The position numbers and the translations under genes are program-made. From Nonomuraea rubra (GTDB lineage Bacteria > Actinomycetota > Actinomycetes > Streptosporangiales > Streptosporangiaceae), in contig NZ_JACHMI010000001.1 in assembly GCF_014207985.1 (NCBI RefSeq), positions 6,617,001 through 6,681,000 on the forward strand: a stretch of 64,000 bases of DNA, in the 5' to 3' direction. Shown here piece after piece: positions 17,410 to 25,773 of this stretch. The notes beneath the pieces were generated by a model. It was not told where the DNA came from. It saw nothing but the letters and a program-made list of their open reading frames with translations, and did no database searches. Numbering within the stretch: position 1 is the first letter of the stretch; each line of letters begins with the position of its first letter.

Positions 17410-17427
17410 CTAGACGACCGGTCTACT
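17410..17427. promoter_or_regulatory. TetR operator copy 2
   Basis: The 18-mer CTAGACGACCGGTCTACT is identical to the copy at 16723-16740. It lies 17 bp before the DJ-1-type gene at 17445. Confidence 0.75.
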
Positions 17428-17444
17428 ACTCACAAGGAAAAATC

Positions 17445-18134
17445 ATGAAGGTTCTCATCGTTCTCACCTCGCACGACAAGCTGGGAGACACCGGCCGTAA
17501 GACCGGATTCTGGCTGGAGGAACTGGCAGCGCCGTACTACCGCTTCAAGGAGGCCGGCTGGCGGATCGTGCTCGCCTCGCCCCAGGGCGGCCGGCCGCCG
17601 CTGGACCCGAAAAGCAGCGAACCTGGCTTCCAGACCGACCAGACCCGGCGCTTCGAGGCCGACCCGCAGGCCACCGAGGCGCTGGCGCACACCGTGCGCC
17701 TGGACTCCGTCTCGACCGACGACTTCGACGCGGTCTTCTACCCCGGGGGTCACGGCCCGCTCTGGGACCTGGCCGAGGACACCAACTCCGCACGGCTGAT
17801 CGAGACGACCCTGCGCTCGGGCAAGCCGCTCGCTCTGGTGTGCCACGCCCCCGGCATCCTGCGCCACACGGTCAACGAGGAGGGCACGCCGCTGGTGCGG
17901 GGCAAGCAGGTCACCGGGTTCGCCAACTCCGAGGAGGAGGCGGTCCAGCTCACCAAGGTCGTCCCCTTCCTGGTCGAGGACGAGCTCAAAGACCTGGGAG
18001 GCCTCTACTCCAAGGCCGGCGACTGGGAACCCCACGTCGTTCAGGACGGTCTGCTGATCACCGGGCAGAACCCGGCTTCCTCGGCTCCGGTAGCCGACGC
18101 CCTCATCAAACTGGTCACCACAGCCGGCCAGTGA
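17445..18134 (+). CDS. DJ-1/PfpI-family protein (Hsp31-like glyoxalase/deglycase type)
   Basis: A 229-residue class I glutamine-amidotransferase-like protein. The nucleophile elbow is ALVCHAPG with Cys133 and His134, and the acid partner is probably Glu26 in GFWLEEL. The YPGGHGPLWDL loop and the length fit the Hsp31-like branch, whose members detoxify methylglyoxal or repair glycated molecules. It stands alone behind a TetR operator and is probably induced by reactive carbonyls, an inference from family and regulator. A strong hairpin lies about 160 bp downstream. Confidence 0.88.
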   Translation: MKVLIVLTSHDKLGDTGRKTGFWLEELAAPYYRFKEAGWRIVLASPQGGRPPLDPKSSEPGFQTDQTRRFEADPQATEALAHTVRLDSVSTDDFDAVFYPGGHGPLWDLAEDTNSARLIETTLRSGKPLALVCHAPGILRHTVNEEGTPLVRGKQVTGFANSEEEAVQLTKVVPFLVEDELKDLGGLYSKAGDWEPHVVQDGLLITGQNPASSAPVADALIKLVTTAGQ

Positions 18135-18291
18135 GCGCGCACGTGGTCAATCTCCCTGAGCCCCTGATCGCCCCGACCGGGGTCACCGGAGACCTGGCGA
18201 TCGAGCCCCTGAGAGATGCGGCTTTTGACGGAGAGTGTTGATCCATCGCTTCCCGGCGTTCCGGACCGCACGGGCGTGACACGACAGCCCG

Positions 18292-18326
18292 GCCGGCCTG
18301 GCGGTAATCCGTACCGCCAGGCCGGC
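18292..18326. terminator. Perfect 15-bp hairpin, likely terminator
   Basis: Arms GCCGGCCTGGCGGTA (18292-18306) and its exact complement (18312-18326) enclose a 5-base loop. It lies downstream of the DJ-1 gene and before an IS256 remnant. No T-run follows, as is common in high-GC actinomycetes. Confidence 0.6.
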
Positions 18327-18473
18327 GCGGACTTCCACGTAGTTCATCGTCGAAGGCGTCGACGACTCGCACAACCGCTGAGGCCACCCAGCTGGCGGCC
18401 CGCGAGAGAACAACCGTATTTCAGGCGCCACCGCAGGGACTGTAAAAGCTAACGGCGGATCTGATGATCGGGT

Positions 18474-18770
18474 GTGGATGAGATGGTGCTGTCGCTGTCG
18501 GCCAAGGGCCCACCCCATGGAGGGATCTCCGCGCATCTGGCCGAGGTGTACGTCGCCCAGGTGTCCAAGCAGACCATCTCCACCATCACCGGCAAGGTCA
18601 TGGACGGGATGGCCTAATGGCAGAAGTGGAGGCGGTCCGGCCCCCCGTCTACACCGCCCCGGCCAAGGAGGCGGCGCTGGAGACCTTCCACGAGTTCTCC
18701 GAGATGACGTGAGGGCGCAAGTACCCGGCGATCGTGCGGGACTTCCCGAACGAGACCGCCGCCCCCGAGT
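18474..18770 (+). mobile_element. IS256-family transposase remnant
   Basis: Three IS256 pieces are joined. The first is EMVLSLSAKG and ISAHLAEVYVAQVSKQTIST ending in an in-frame TAA at 18615. The second is PPVYTAPAKEAALETFHEF with an in-frame TGA, then GRKYPAIVR. The third is DFPNETAAPECVFMA, the C-terminal motif. The central DDE region is mostly deleted. An AT-richer tail to about 18950 precedes the next gene. Confidence 0.7.
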
Positions 18771-18998
18771 GTGTCTTCATGGCCTCACCCCTGCCGACCT
18801 CTACCCACTTCAACGACCAAGATCAGCCGCTAGGGCGGCACTCCCTGGGTTCGCTGGATTCCGCTTCGTTGCTACTAGGACCCCCTGGATGAGGCGGTCA
18901 CGAAACTCATCACCTGTCTCGTGACATTTGCATCTGTTTGCTGCTGACCTTCGAGTGGAGGATCTGATTCGCCTCACCTCATCTCAAAGGGAGTATTC

Positions 18999-19487
18999 AT
19001 GACCATTTCACCCGTAGCCAAGACCGTCCGGATCGAGCGCACCTATGCGACCACGCCCGAGCACGTGTGGCGCCTGTGGACTACCGGTGCCGGCATCGAG
19101 TCCTGGTGGGCGCCCGACGGGTTCACCGTCGAGGTCGGCAAGCTCGACCTGCGGCCCGGCGGCGACCTCGTCTACACGATGACCGCCACGGCGCCGGAGC
19201 AGATCGCGTTCATGGAGAGCCACGGGATGCCGCTGAGCACCGAGTCCCGCAAGAAGTTCGTCGAGGTGTCGGAACCGCGCACGCTCTCCTACACCTCACT
19301 CGCCGACTTCATCCCCGGCGTGGAGCCCTACGACTTCCTCACCGTGGTCGAGATCCAGCCCTCGGGTGACGGCGTTCACGTCGTCATGACCATGGACGCG
19401 ATGCACGACGAGGAGTGGACCCAGCGCCTGACGGCCGGCCGCGGCAATGAGATGGACAATCTCGGCCGGGTCATCAACGTGGTCTAG
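18999..19487 (+). CDS. SRPBCC/AHSA1-domain protein
   Basis: A 162-residue single-domain protein of the START-like helix-grip fold. RIERTYATTPEHVWRLWTT and GIESWWAPDGFTVEVGKLDL RPGG-type wording at residues 11-52 is the AHSA1 signature. FLTVVEIQPSGDGVHVVMTM and a C-terminal long helix complete the fold. Such proteins bind small hydrophobic ligands and are often produced with stress regulators. GGGAG precedes the ATG. No obvious partner adjoins; an IS256 scrap precedes and a sensor system follows. Confidence 0.85.
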   Translation: MTISPVAKTVRIERTYATTPEHVWRLWTTGAGIESWWAPDGFTVEVGKLDLRPGGDLVYTMTATAPEQIAFMESHGMPLSTESRKKFVEVSEPRTLSYTSLADFIPGVEPYDFLTVVEIQPSGDGVHVVMTMDAMHDEEWTQRLTAGRGNEMDNLGRVINVV

Positions 19488-19704
19488 GGCTCCGCCTGAT
19501 CTCGTCGCGCTCGTGGCGCGTATCACCGAGTCCTTGAACGGCCACGACGCCGCCGCTCTCGGCCACCGCCGATGGGCGATCGGCACGGATCCGGGTCCTC
19601 GGCATGCCGGCGGGTCCGAGGCCCCGGGCCGCGCCGGACTGGCCGCCCGATGGGGCACTCGGCCGCAGGCTCTACTCTGGTCCACCAGGGCGCGAGGACA
19701 GGCG

Positions 19705-20715
19705 GTGGGAGGATTGACGGAGCTGTGGCGATCCGACCGCGTCGTCCGGCTGGCTCCGGTCGGCGCGGTCGCCTGCAGCGCTGTGCTGCCGCTGGTGCAA
19801 GTCGGGCTGGCGTTCAGCTACGTGGGCAACGGCGTCAGCACCGGGCTGTGGAGTCTCGCGGCGACCGCGGTCTACCTTCCGCTGCACCTGCGCCACGTCT
19901 GGTATGCCGCGCGGGCGCACCGGCCGCCGCTCGGCGGCTGGTCGCTGGTAGCGATGACCGCGGTCATCCTCGGGGCCACCCCGCTGGCCGGGAACATGTG
20001 GCCGCGGGCGTACACGGCCTTGGTGGTGTCGTTCCTGCTGGTGCTGCCCGCGCCGTGGTCGTACCTCGGATATGTGGTGGTGGTGGCCGCGGCGGCGCCG
20101 GTGGCCCACGCGCTCGGGCTGTCGTGGACGGCCGCGCCGTGGCTGACGTTCTCGGTGCTGGGCGGCAGTGCGGCGCTGTTGCTGCTGGTGTGGCTCGCCG
20201 CGGCATTGACCCGATTGCAGGCGGCCAGGGAGGCGCTGGCTCAGCGAGCCGTCATGCAGGAACGGCGCAGGATCGACGACGACCTGCGCCATAGTCTCGG
20301 CAGCGCGCTGGAGTCGATCGCGGCGCGCGGCGACCGGGCGGCGAGCATCGCGAAGAGCGAGCCGGCAGCCGCGGCGGCGGATCTGACGGGGCTCGCGCAG
20401 GAGTCGCGGCGCACGCTGGCCGAGGCCAGGCGGCGGGTACGCGGCTACCGGCAGCCGTCGCTGCGTGCCGAGTTGGAGACCGCCGCCAGCCTGCTGACCG
20501 CGGCCGGCATCGCCACCCGCCTGGACCTGCCACACGGCGGCATCCCGGACACCATCGCCCCGCGGTCGCGAGGTGCTCTGCGCGCGACGGTCACCCGCCT
20601 GCTGCGTGCGGGACCCATCGGCACCTGCACGATCACGGCGACCGTCCTGGACGGCCGGGTGCTGCTGGACGTGCGTGCCGGCGACTCCACCGAGACGATC
20701 GAGGTGCGGGCATGA
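19705..20715 (+). CDS. Degenerate membrane histidine kinase paralog (probable pseudokinase)
   Basis: A 336-residue protein. The GTG at 19705 is chosen because GCGAGG stands 7 bp upstream; a longer frame reaches back into the SRPBCC gene. Roughly five hydrophobic segments in residues 10-160 precede a dimerisation helix QERRRIDDDLRHSLGSALES. In HisKA_3 kinases this reads DLHD, so the phospho-acceptor His is Arg here, with a His one position later. The ATPase domain is also broken: RATVTRLLRAG stands where the partner kinase has REGTTNLLRHS, so the N-box Asn is missing. It overlaps the active kinase gene by ATGA. Confidence 0.75.
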   Translation: MGGLTELWRSDRVVRLAPVGAVACSAVLPLVQVGLAFSYVGNGVSTGLWSLAATAVYLPLHLRHVWYAARAHRPPLGGWSLVAMTAVILGATPLAGNMWPRAYTALVVSFLLVLPAPWSYLGYVVVVAAAAPVAHALGLSWTAAPWLTFSVLGGSAALLLLVWLAAALTRLQAAREALAQRAVMQERRRIDDDLRHSLGSALESIAARGDRAASIAKSEPAAAAADLTGLAQESRRTLAEARRRVRGYRQPSLRAELETAASLLTAAGIATRLDLPHGGIPDTIAPRSRGALRATVTRLLRAGPIGTCTITATVLDGRVLLDVRAGDSTETIEVRA

Positions 20716-21866
20716 CAGTGTCGATACCGCCGCGATGGGTGCTGCGGCACCCGCGCTGGCCCTTGATCGCGCTGCACGTGCCGCTGGCCGCTCAGGCGCC
20801 GGTCTACACCAGCCTCGGCGTCGACGGTTCACCTCCCACCGATCCGCTGCCCGCGATCCTGCTCGCCGCCGTGATCCTCGCGCTCCAACTGCGGCACAGC
20901 CTCGCCGCCGCCCGGGGAGAACGGCCCGCGCGCTGGCGCTGGAGCCTCACCGCGATCCTGCTGCTCACCCATGCCCCGATCTGGCTCCTGGGGCTGAACT
21001 GGATCAGCATCAGCGCTCTCACCATGGCCTCGATCCTGATGCTCCTGCGCGGCCGGCCGAGGCTGGTAGCAGCCGCCGCGCAGGTGTCGGTCTACGTTGT
21101 CCTCCAGCTGATCGCGACCTTGCGGACACCGGAGTTCAGCGTCTGGCAGGTCGTCATCCTGGAGCTGTACGCCGTGGTCGTCCCCAGCCTGTTCGCCGCG
21201 GCTCTGGCCGGCGGAGCCGGGCTGGTGCGGCTGGTGAACGAGCTGGAGGCCGCCCGTACCGAGCTGGCCGCGACGGCTGTCGGTGCGGAGCGGATCCGGG
21301 TCTCGCGCGACCTGCACGACCTGCTCGGCCAGAGCCTTTCGGCGATCTCCCTCAAGGGCGACCTGGCGCTGCGGTTGCTCGCCAAGGACACCGCCACCGC
21401 CCGCGCCGAGATCGAGAGCCTGACCGGCGTGGCCCGCGACGCGCTGCACGGCGTACGGGCGATCACCCGCGACCAGCACACCGTGTCGCTGCGGACGGAG
21501 ATCGACGGGGCCGCGGCCCTGCTCGGCGCGGCGGGGGTGGACACCCGGCTCGACGTGTCCGACCTGCCGTCACTGCCCGCGTCCGCGCAGGACGCCCTGG
21601 CCTGGGCCATCCGGGAGGGCACCACCAACCTGTTGCGCCACAGCGACGCCGGCTCCTGCACCATCAAGCTTTCCCGGCAGCGCGGGAGAATACGTCTGGA
21701 AATCGTCAACGACGGTGTCCGCATCCCCGCCGGCCACGGTTCGCAGCATGGTTTCGGGCTCGCCGGAGTGGCCGAGCGTGCCGAAGCCGCCTCCGGCTCG
21801 TGCGAGGCAGGTGTCCATGACAGCCGGTTCCGGCTGTCGGTCGAGGTTCCCGAGGAGGTCACGTGA
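20712..21866 (+). CDS. Sensor histidine kinase, NarL/DesK type
   Basis: A 384-residue membrane kinase with about five N-terminal hydrophobic segments (to about residue 180). The HisKA_3 helix follows, SRDLHDLLGQSLSAISLKGD with phospho-accepting His, then an HATPase domain with N-box REGTTNLLRHS and G-region HGFGLAGVAERAE. It overlaps the pseudokinase gene upstream (ATGA) and the response-regulator gene downstream (GTGA). All three are thus one translationally coupled unit. The two kinases resemble each other throughout, suggesting tandem duplication. Confidence 0.9.
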   Translation: MTVSIPPRWVLRHPRWPLIALHVPLAAQAPVYTSLGVDGSPPTDPLPAILLAAVILALQLRHSLAAARGERPARWRWSLTAILLLTHAPIWLLGLNWISISALTMASILMLLRGRPRLVAAAAQVSVYVVLQLIATLRTPEFSVWQVVILELYAVVVPSLFAAALAGGAGLVRLVNELEAARTELAATAVGAERIRVSRDLHDLLGQSLSAISLKGDLALRLLAKDTATARAEIESLTGVARDALHGVRAITRDQHTVSLRTEIDGAAALLGAAGVDTRLDVSDLPSLPASAQDALAWAIREGTTNLLRHSDAGSCTIKLSRQRGRIRLEIVNDGVRIPAGHGSQHGFGLAGVAERAEAASGSCEAGVHDSRFRLSVEVPEEVT

Positions 21867-22468
21867 TCCGCGTGCTGATCGCCGAGGACATGCACATGAT
21901 CAGATCCGCGCTGGTCGCGTTGCTGTCGCTGGAGGACGACATGGAGGTCGTCGCCGAGATCGAGCGCGGCGACGAGGTGGTGGACGCCGCACTACGGGTG
22001 CGCCCCGACGTGGCGGTGCTGGACATCGACATGCCTGGCCTGGACGGGCTGTCGGCGGCCGAGCAACTGTCCGCCCAGCTCCCCGACTGCCGCACGCTCG
22101 TGCTCACCGGGCTGAGTCAGCCGGGCAACCTGCTGCGCGCGCTGAAGGCGCACGCGCGAGGCTTCATCGTCAAGGACGCCCCAGCACAGACCCTCACGGA
22201 CGGGATCAGGCGCATCGCGGCCGGGGAGCGGGTGATCGACCCCGAACTCGTCGCCGCCGCGCTCGAGACAGGCAGTAGCCCGCTGACGGCTCGCGAGACC
22301 GAGGTGCTGCGCGCCGCAGCAAGCGGCATCCGCACCGGCCAGATCGCCACCCAGCTCTCACTGTCGCAGGCCACGGTGCGCAACTACCTGTCGAATGCGA
22401 TCAGCAAAGTCGGCGGGCGCAACCGCATTGATGCCATCCGCATATCTCGCGACGCCGGCTGGCTCTAG
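21863..22468 (+). CDS. NarL/FixJ-family response regulator
   Basis: A 201-residue regulator starting at GTG 21863. The receiver domain has the acidic pair in IAEDMHM, the phospho-Asp in VAVLDIDMPGLDGL, the Thr of LVLTGL and the Lys of IVKDAPA. A LuxR-type HTH near residues 137-195 (LTARETEVLRAAASGIRTGQ, SQATVRNYLSNAISKVGGRN) binds DNA. It is the output partner of the overlapping kinases. Its targets are not evident in this window. Confidence 0.92.
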   Translation: MIRVLIAEDMHMIRSALVALLSLEDDMEVVAEIERGDEVVDAALRVRPDVAVLDIDMPGLDGLSAAEQLSAQLPDCRTLVLTGLSQPGNLLRALKAHARGFIVKDAPAQTLTDGIRRIAAGERVIDPELVAAALETGSSPLTARETEVLRAAASGIRTGQIATQLSLSQATVRNYLSNAISKVGGRNRIDAIRISRDAGWL

Positions 22469-22479
22469 CGCGCCGGTAC

Positions 22480-22710
22480 CGCCAACAGCCCAGCGCCCCT
22501 GGACGACTTCCTCACCGACCTGGCCAGCGCCGGTGCCTCCACGCACACCCGGCGCGCCTTCCGCGGCGATCTGATCGCCTTCGCCGGCCACTACGGCGAC
22601 CCGGTCGGCGAGCTGATGGCACGCGCGTCCTCCGCGCCCGACGGCCAAGGCACACGCTTGATGAGATGGCCGAGGCCTGGGAGCGGGCCGTCATGGACAG
22701 GAATCTGAAC
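22480..22710 (+). mobile_element. Second tyrosine recombinase N-terminal fragment
   Basis: The frame reads PLDDFLTDLASAGASTHTRR AFRGDLIAFAGHYGDPVGEL-type sequence (split here), the core-binding domain of XerC-like recombinases. It then loses register and stops. The catalytic domain is absent. It abuts the response-regulator gene. Confidence 0.6.
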
Positions 22711-23002
22711 AACGAGCACAAGGGAATGGGTCGCTTCTCATCATCGCCATGTCAACACCGGCGGTAGCCCGGGAAGCGATCACTTTCATCCCGGGAAGCG
22801 ATCTTCCGACGTGTTCATTCGACCAGGTCACGCCTTCTCGTGAACACCTCTTCGCGCGAGGGCTGACCGTCCTATCCTTGCGCATGCGGCCCGCGCGGGT
22901 CTCCACATCAGGCGACGGCGTCGGGGTGCTCGATAACGTGCGCTGGATCAATGTCGGTGTGGTGGCCGCGCGATCAAGGGCCGCCCCGCCACAGAATGGG
23001 GC
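22711..23002. other. No supportable gene; promoter region of the next ORF
   Basis: About 290 bases without a convincing reading frame. An approximate direct repeat occurs at about 22777 and 22797 (GGGAAGCGATC in two copies, 20 bp apart), which could be a regulatory site. Confidence 0.4.
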
Positions 23003-23683
23003 ATGGGACGGAAACCGCCGCGACGCTCCCCGCTCCTGATCAGGACTCCTCGCGTCACCGTGCGGATCATCGCCCGGCCCCGGCCGCGCCGGCGGTTACG
23101 CCGCCGGTTCACCTCGGTCCAGCTCTGGACCGCCATCGCGGGCATCATCGGAAGCCTCACGGCGGTGCTCGCTCTGATCATCTCCATGAACGCGCTTGCA
23201 CTCAGTGAACAGCAGCGAGCGGACGCCTTGAAGCAACGAGCGGAGGACCAGAGAGAACGAGCAGCCGCTCAAGCCAGAGCTGACCAATTGGAGAGAACCG
23301 CCTACATACGGAACATCAATGTCTGGGCCGAGGTCTCATACCCGCACATCTTCCATGTACGGAATGCCAACTCGGCTCCAGCCGACATCTACGTACGCTG
23401 GGTCCTTGGGGGCCTGATCTCGACAGAGAAGCCGAAGAAGCCTGACCTGTACTTCAGCCTCAGTATCGGACCGTGTAGCCAGGGAACTCTCCAACTGTCT
23501 GACTCTGCAACCTACGAGAGAGAGCCAGAATGGGCAATCGACACCCAGACGAGGTCCGAACTCTGGGCAGTCAACAACGGCCTGTACTACCAGCTTGATC
23601 GGGAATCGTGGCTGTCGGCCGCCCAGGGGTTTCGCGTGGTTGAACTCAAGCAGGTCGTTACCGGGATAGTTCCCTGTGCATGA
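23003..23683 (+). CDS. Membrane-anchored hypothetical protein with coiled coil
   Basis: A 226-residue protein. A very basic N-terminus (Arg-rich, residues 1-37) leads into one transmembrane segment near residues 44-66 (AGIIGSLTAVLALIISMNAL). A charged coiled coil follows (EQQRADALKQRAEDQRERAA), then a soluble domain with NINVWAEVSYPHIFHVRNAN and VRWVLGG. The layout, one TM helix, short coiled coil and a beta-rich domain, recurs in actinomycete hypotheticals. GC is lower than in the neighbours, which suggests transfer. It is convergent with a small Gly-His-His ORF. Function unknown. Confidence 0.7.
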   Translation: MGRKPPRRSPLLIRTPRVTVRIIARPRPRRRLRRRFTSVQLWTAIAGIIGSLTAVLALIISMNALALSEQQRADALKQRAEDQRERAAAQARADQLERTAYIRNINVWAEVSYPHIFHVRNANSAPADIYVRWVLGGLISTEKPKKPDLYFSLSIGPCSQGTLQLSDSATYEREPEWAIDTQTRSELWAVNNGLYYQLDRESWLSAAQGFRVVELKQVVTGIVPCA

Positions 23684-23703
23684 CTCCGGCCTGGCCCTGG
23701 TCA

Positions 23704-23925
23704 TCAGCCCTCCTCGTCAACCACGAGGTCCATCGTCTCGGCCTCGTTGACGTGGTGACCGCAGTTCTCGGACACGTAGTAGCCGACCCGCACGGCATGA
23801 GGTTGGCTCTCCACGCGCTGGCACTTTGAGCGACCAGGCAATTCGGTGCAGATCCACGTAACATGCCGAACCGCTCCCGCCCCGCGAACGTCTCGTCCAC
23901 GCTGGGCCTGCCTGGACGCAACCAT
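23704..23925 (-). CDS. Small Cys/His protein 1 (Gly-His-His C-terminus)
   Basis: A 73-residue frame from ATG 23925. Third-position GC is convincingly coding over its last 45 codons. It reads WICTELPGRSKCQRV, then YYVSENCGHHVNEAETMD and ends VVDEEG. The Cys, Cys and CGHH residues could form a metal site. The last 25 residues resemble the end of the small frame at 24307-24486 (CGGGHHVSEVEAMEAVTDEAG). Its 5' end overlaps the start of the plus-strand gene at 23863, so a later start is possible. Confidence 0.5.
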   Translation of the reverse strand: MVASRQAQRGRDVRGAGAVRHVTWICTELPGRSKCQRVESQPHAVRVGYYVSENCGHHVNEAETMDLVVDEEG

Positions 23926-24267
23926 GCCCCCGGCTCCTCCGCTCGCACCATCCGGCGCCTGGCCATTCGGCCTCGGATTCACCGCCAGCGCCGTGTTCGG
24001 GCGCAGCTGCAACTGCTGTCCACAATTGGCACCGTCATCACCGAGCTCGTGTCCATACCCGCTCTCATCGTCTCCTTGGTGACTCTGAAGACCAGCGAGA
24101 AGCACAAGATAGAGTCCGATCTCGCCTCCCAGCGCACCTTCGCTCAACGTCTTACCCTGCACGGCCAGGCACGCAGCAGCTCGCTCGCCTTCGGCGAACC
24201 AGTCACCATCGGCAACAACACGATCGCCCCCGAGGGGTACGACCCGGAGAGCTCCACGACCCTTTGA
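23863..24267 (+). CDS. Short membrane-anchored hypothetical protein
   Basis: A 134-residue frame with a basic N-terminal arm, one transmembrane segment near residues 52-75 (IGTVITELVSIPALIVSLVT) and a polar helix KTSEKHKIESDLASQRTFAQ. It repeats the plan of the gene at 23003 (basic arm, TM helix, polar helix) but lacks the large C-terminal domain. The first 20 residues overlap the opposing small ORF, so the real start may lie downstream. Function unknown. Confidence 0.5.
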   Translation: MPNRSRPANVSSTLGLPGRNHAPGSSARTIRRLAIRPRIHRQRRVRAQLQLLSTIGTVITELVSIPALIVSLVTLKTSEKHKIESDLASQRTFAQRLTLHGQARSSSLAFGEPVTIGNNTIAPEGYDPESSTTL

Positions 24268-24306
24268 TCGACCGTCTGAGCGCCGCGAACTTCGCACTGC
24301 GTGTGA

Positions 24307-24695
24307 TCAGCCCGCCTCATCGGTGACTGCCTCCATCGCCTCCACCTCCGAGACGTGGTGGCCCCCGCCGCACCAGTAACGACCCCGACGTCGCCCGGGG
24401 GACCGATGGCATTCACGAAGGCAGGAAGTCCGGCAGCACGTTCGGGCACGGCCAGGCGCAGCGTCGCCTGCTCGCCCTTCCGGCATGCCCGGCGCGGCTC
24501 GACCAGCCGGGCTAGAGCCAGCACCTTGCTGCTGGTCCCGTACTTGGGCAGGGTCTTCAACCCCTTAGGACTGATCTTGCTGGCAGGCGTAGGTGAGCTC
24601 AGGCCGGGACGATGAGTCCTCGTCGTGGCAGGGGTCGTGGGTGGTCCGGGTGACTTGATGCGGACAGGTTGGCCGTCAATGCTCACCCTTGACAC
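24307..24695 (-). pseudogene. Small Cys/His protein 2, apparently frameshifted
   Basis: The last 25 codons (frame ending at 24307) read RYWCGGGHHVSEVEAMEAV TDEAG and are strongly coding. They match the end of the small protein at 23704-23925. Upstream the better-biased frame is a different one, containing LALARLVEPRRACRKGEQAT and PERAAGLPAFVNAIGP back to about 24695. One frameshift near 24380 would join them. Alternatively a 59-residue ORF from ATG 24486 is the true product. Confidence 0.4.
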
Positions 24696-24725
24696 CTGGA
24701 GGCGTATCGCGCACCATCACCGATC

Positions 24726-25163
24726 ATGAATTCGTCGACTACCGGCGACTCCGTGACGTACCCCGTCTCGATGACCATGGACCAATGGAGCTACATCGAC
24801 GGCTGCATGGACAACGATGCCAGCGTCGAGACAGTGGGCGGCGATCGTCAACGAGCCGATCTCGCGCGCAGCATTCGTAGGGCCGGTTGGGAGCAGATCG
24901 CTCACTGGACACCCGGTGTTCCCGGCTCCGGGTCGTGGCCGCCCATGGAGGCGACAGTTACACCGAGACTTACCGCTGAGCAATGGCGACTCGTGCCCTC
25001 CGTCCTTGATCGATGGCTGGTTCCCGATGAAGAAGACGAAGAACTCGACGCCGAAGAACTCGCCGAAACAACGGCCCCCGAGGCAGCGGCCGAGCTTCGA
25101 GCTCTCATCTCCGCCCAGCTGACTGAGCAGGGGGTGCCGGACTGGTCCACGAAGGGAACATGA
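24726..25163 (+). CDS. Acidic hypothetical protein
   Basis: A 145-residue protein with two related segments, MTMDQWSYIDGCMDN and LTAEQWRLVPSVLDR, followed by a very acidic stretch PDEEDEELDAEELAET. The T-x-D/E-Q-W start of each half recurs in short actinomycete hypotheticals. There is no clear ribosome site at ATG 24726; GTG at 24751 is an alternative start. It may be cytosolic and dimeric. Function unknown. Confidence 0.55.
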   Translation: MNSSTTGDSVTYPVSMTMDQWSYIDGCMDNDASVETVGGDRQRADLARSIRRAGWEQIAHWTPGVPGSGSWPPMEATVTPRLTAEQWRLVPSVLDRWLVPDEEDEELDAEELAETTAPEAAAELRALISAQLTEQGVPDWSTKGT

Positions 25164-25773
25164 GGGACCGTCTGCCCTGTGGCTGTGGCCAAGGCGGACG
25201 CGCAGTCCGAACACGCTTGACCAGCATGCAGACAGCTGTCAGCGACCAGCTCGCCGCCCGTAGAGCAGAGCAACCGCTGGCTCCGCACCCCGGGACGGTG
25301 GCCCAGTACGTCCCTGGCTCCCGGCTGCCTCCGATTGCCTCGATTGCTCCTGATAATTGACCTTCTCGCGACTGGTGCGTCCACTGCAACGTCTGAGTCG
25401 GGGTGCCTTTACCGACGTGACATGGGCCGCCAAACCTCGAATGTCGCGGTGCCCGCCTTGAGAGGTTGTCAACGGCCGAGTGCAGGTCGGCTCGGAGCGG
25501 CCCACTGGTTGATTACACGAGGTCGCCAGTTCGGGCTTCGTTGCGGTTGACCTCCAGGGAAGCTCGACCGGCCCCTACCAATTCTCCTAACGGGTCGAGA
25601 GGCGTTCTTGATGCCGTCGGTGAACTTCATGCCCTTGCTCACGCAGCCAGGCGCGTAGAACGGTCCCGGAACGGCCACGTCGAGCAGGCGGCACACACGC
25701 CTTGGCACTCTCAACCTGGCGAGCAGTCTCACCGGACTGCTCGGTGGCTGACGTTGCCCTGGGCCCCCTTCCG
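25164..25773. other. No supportable gene
   Basis: About 600 bases of lower, uneven GC with no frame of consistent codon bias on either strand and no recognisable motif. It separates the hypothetical-gene patch from the HTH/DUF2255 operon. Confidence 0.5.

Noticed and set aside
18999..20715. Histidine kinase start at ATG 19447 inside the SRPBCC gene
   Set aside because: The extra N-terminal residues are low-complexity and overlap a well-supported gene; GTG 19705 has a proper ribosome site and begins just before the first membrane segment.
25384..25773. A gene between the acidic hypothetical and DUF2255
   Set aside because: Open frames on both strands lack consistent codon bias or motifs; none has a ribosome site.
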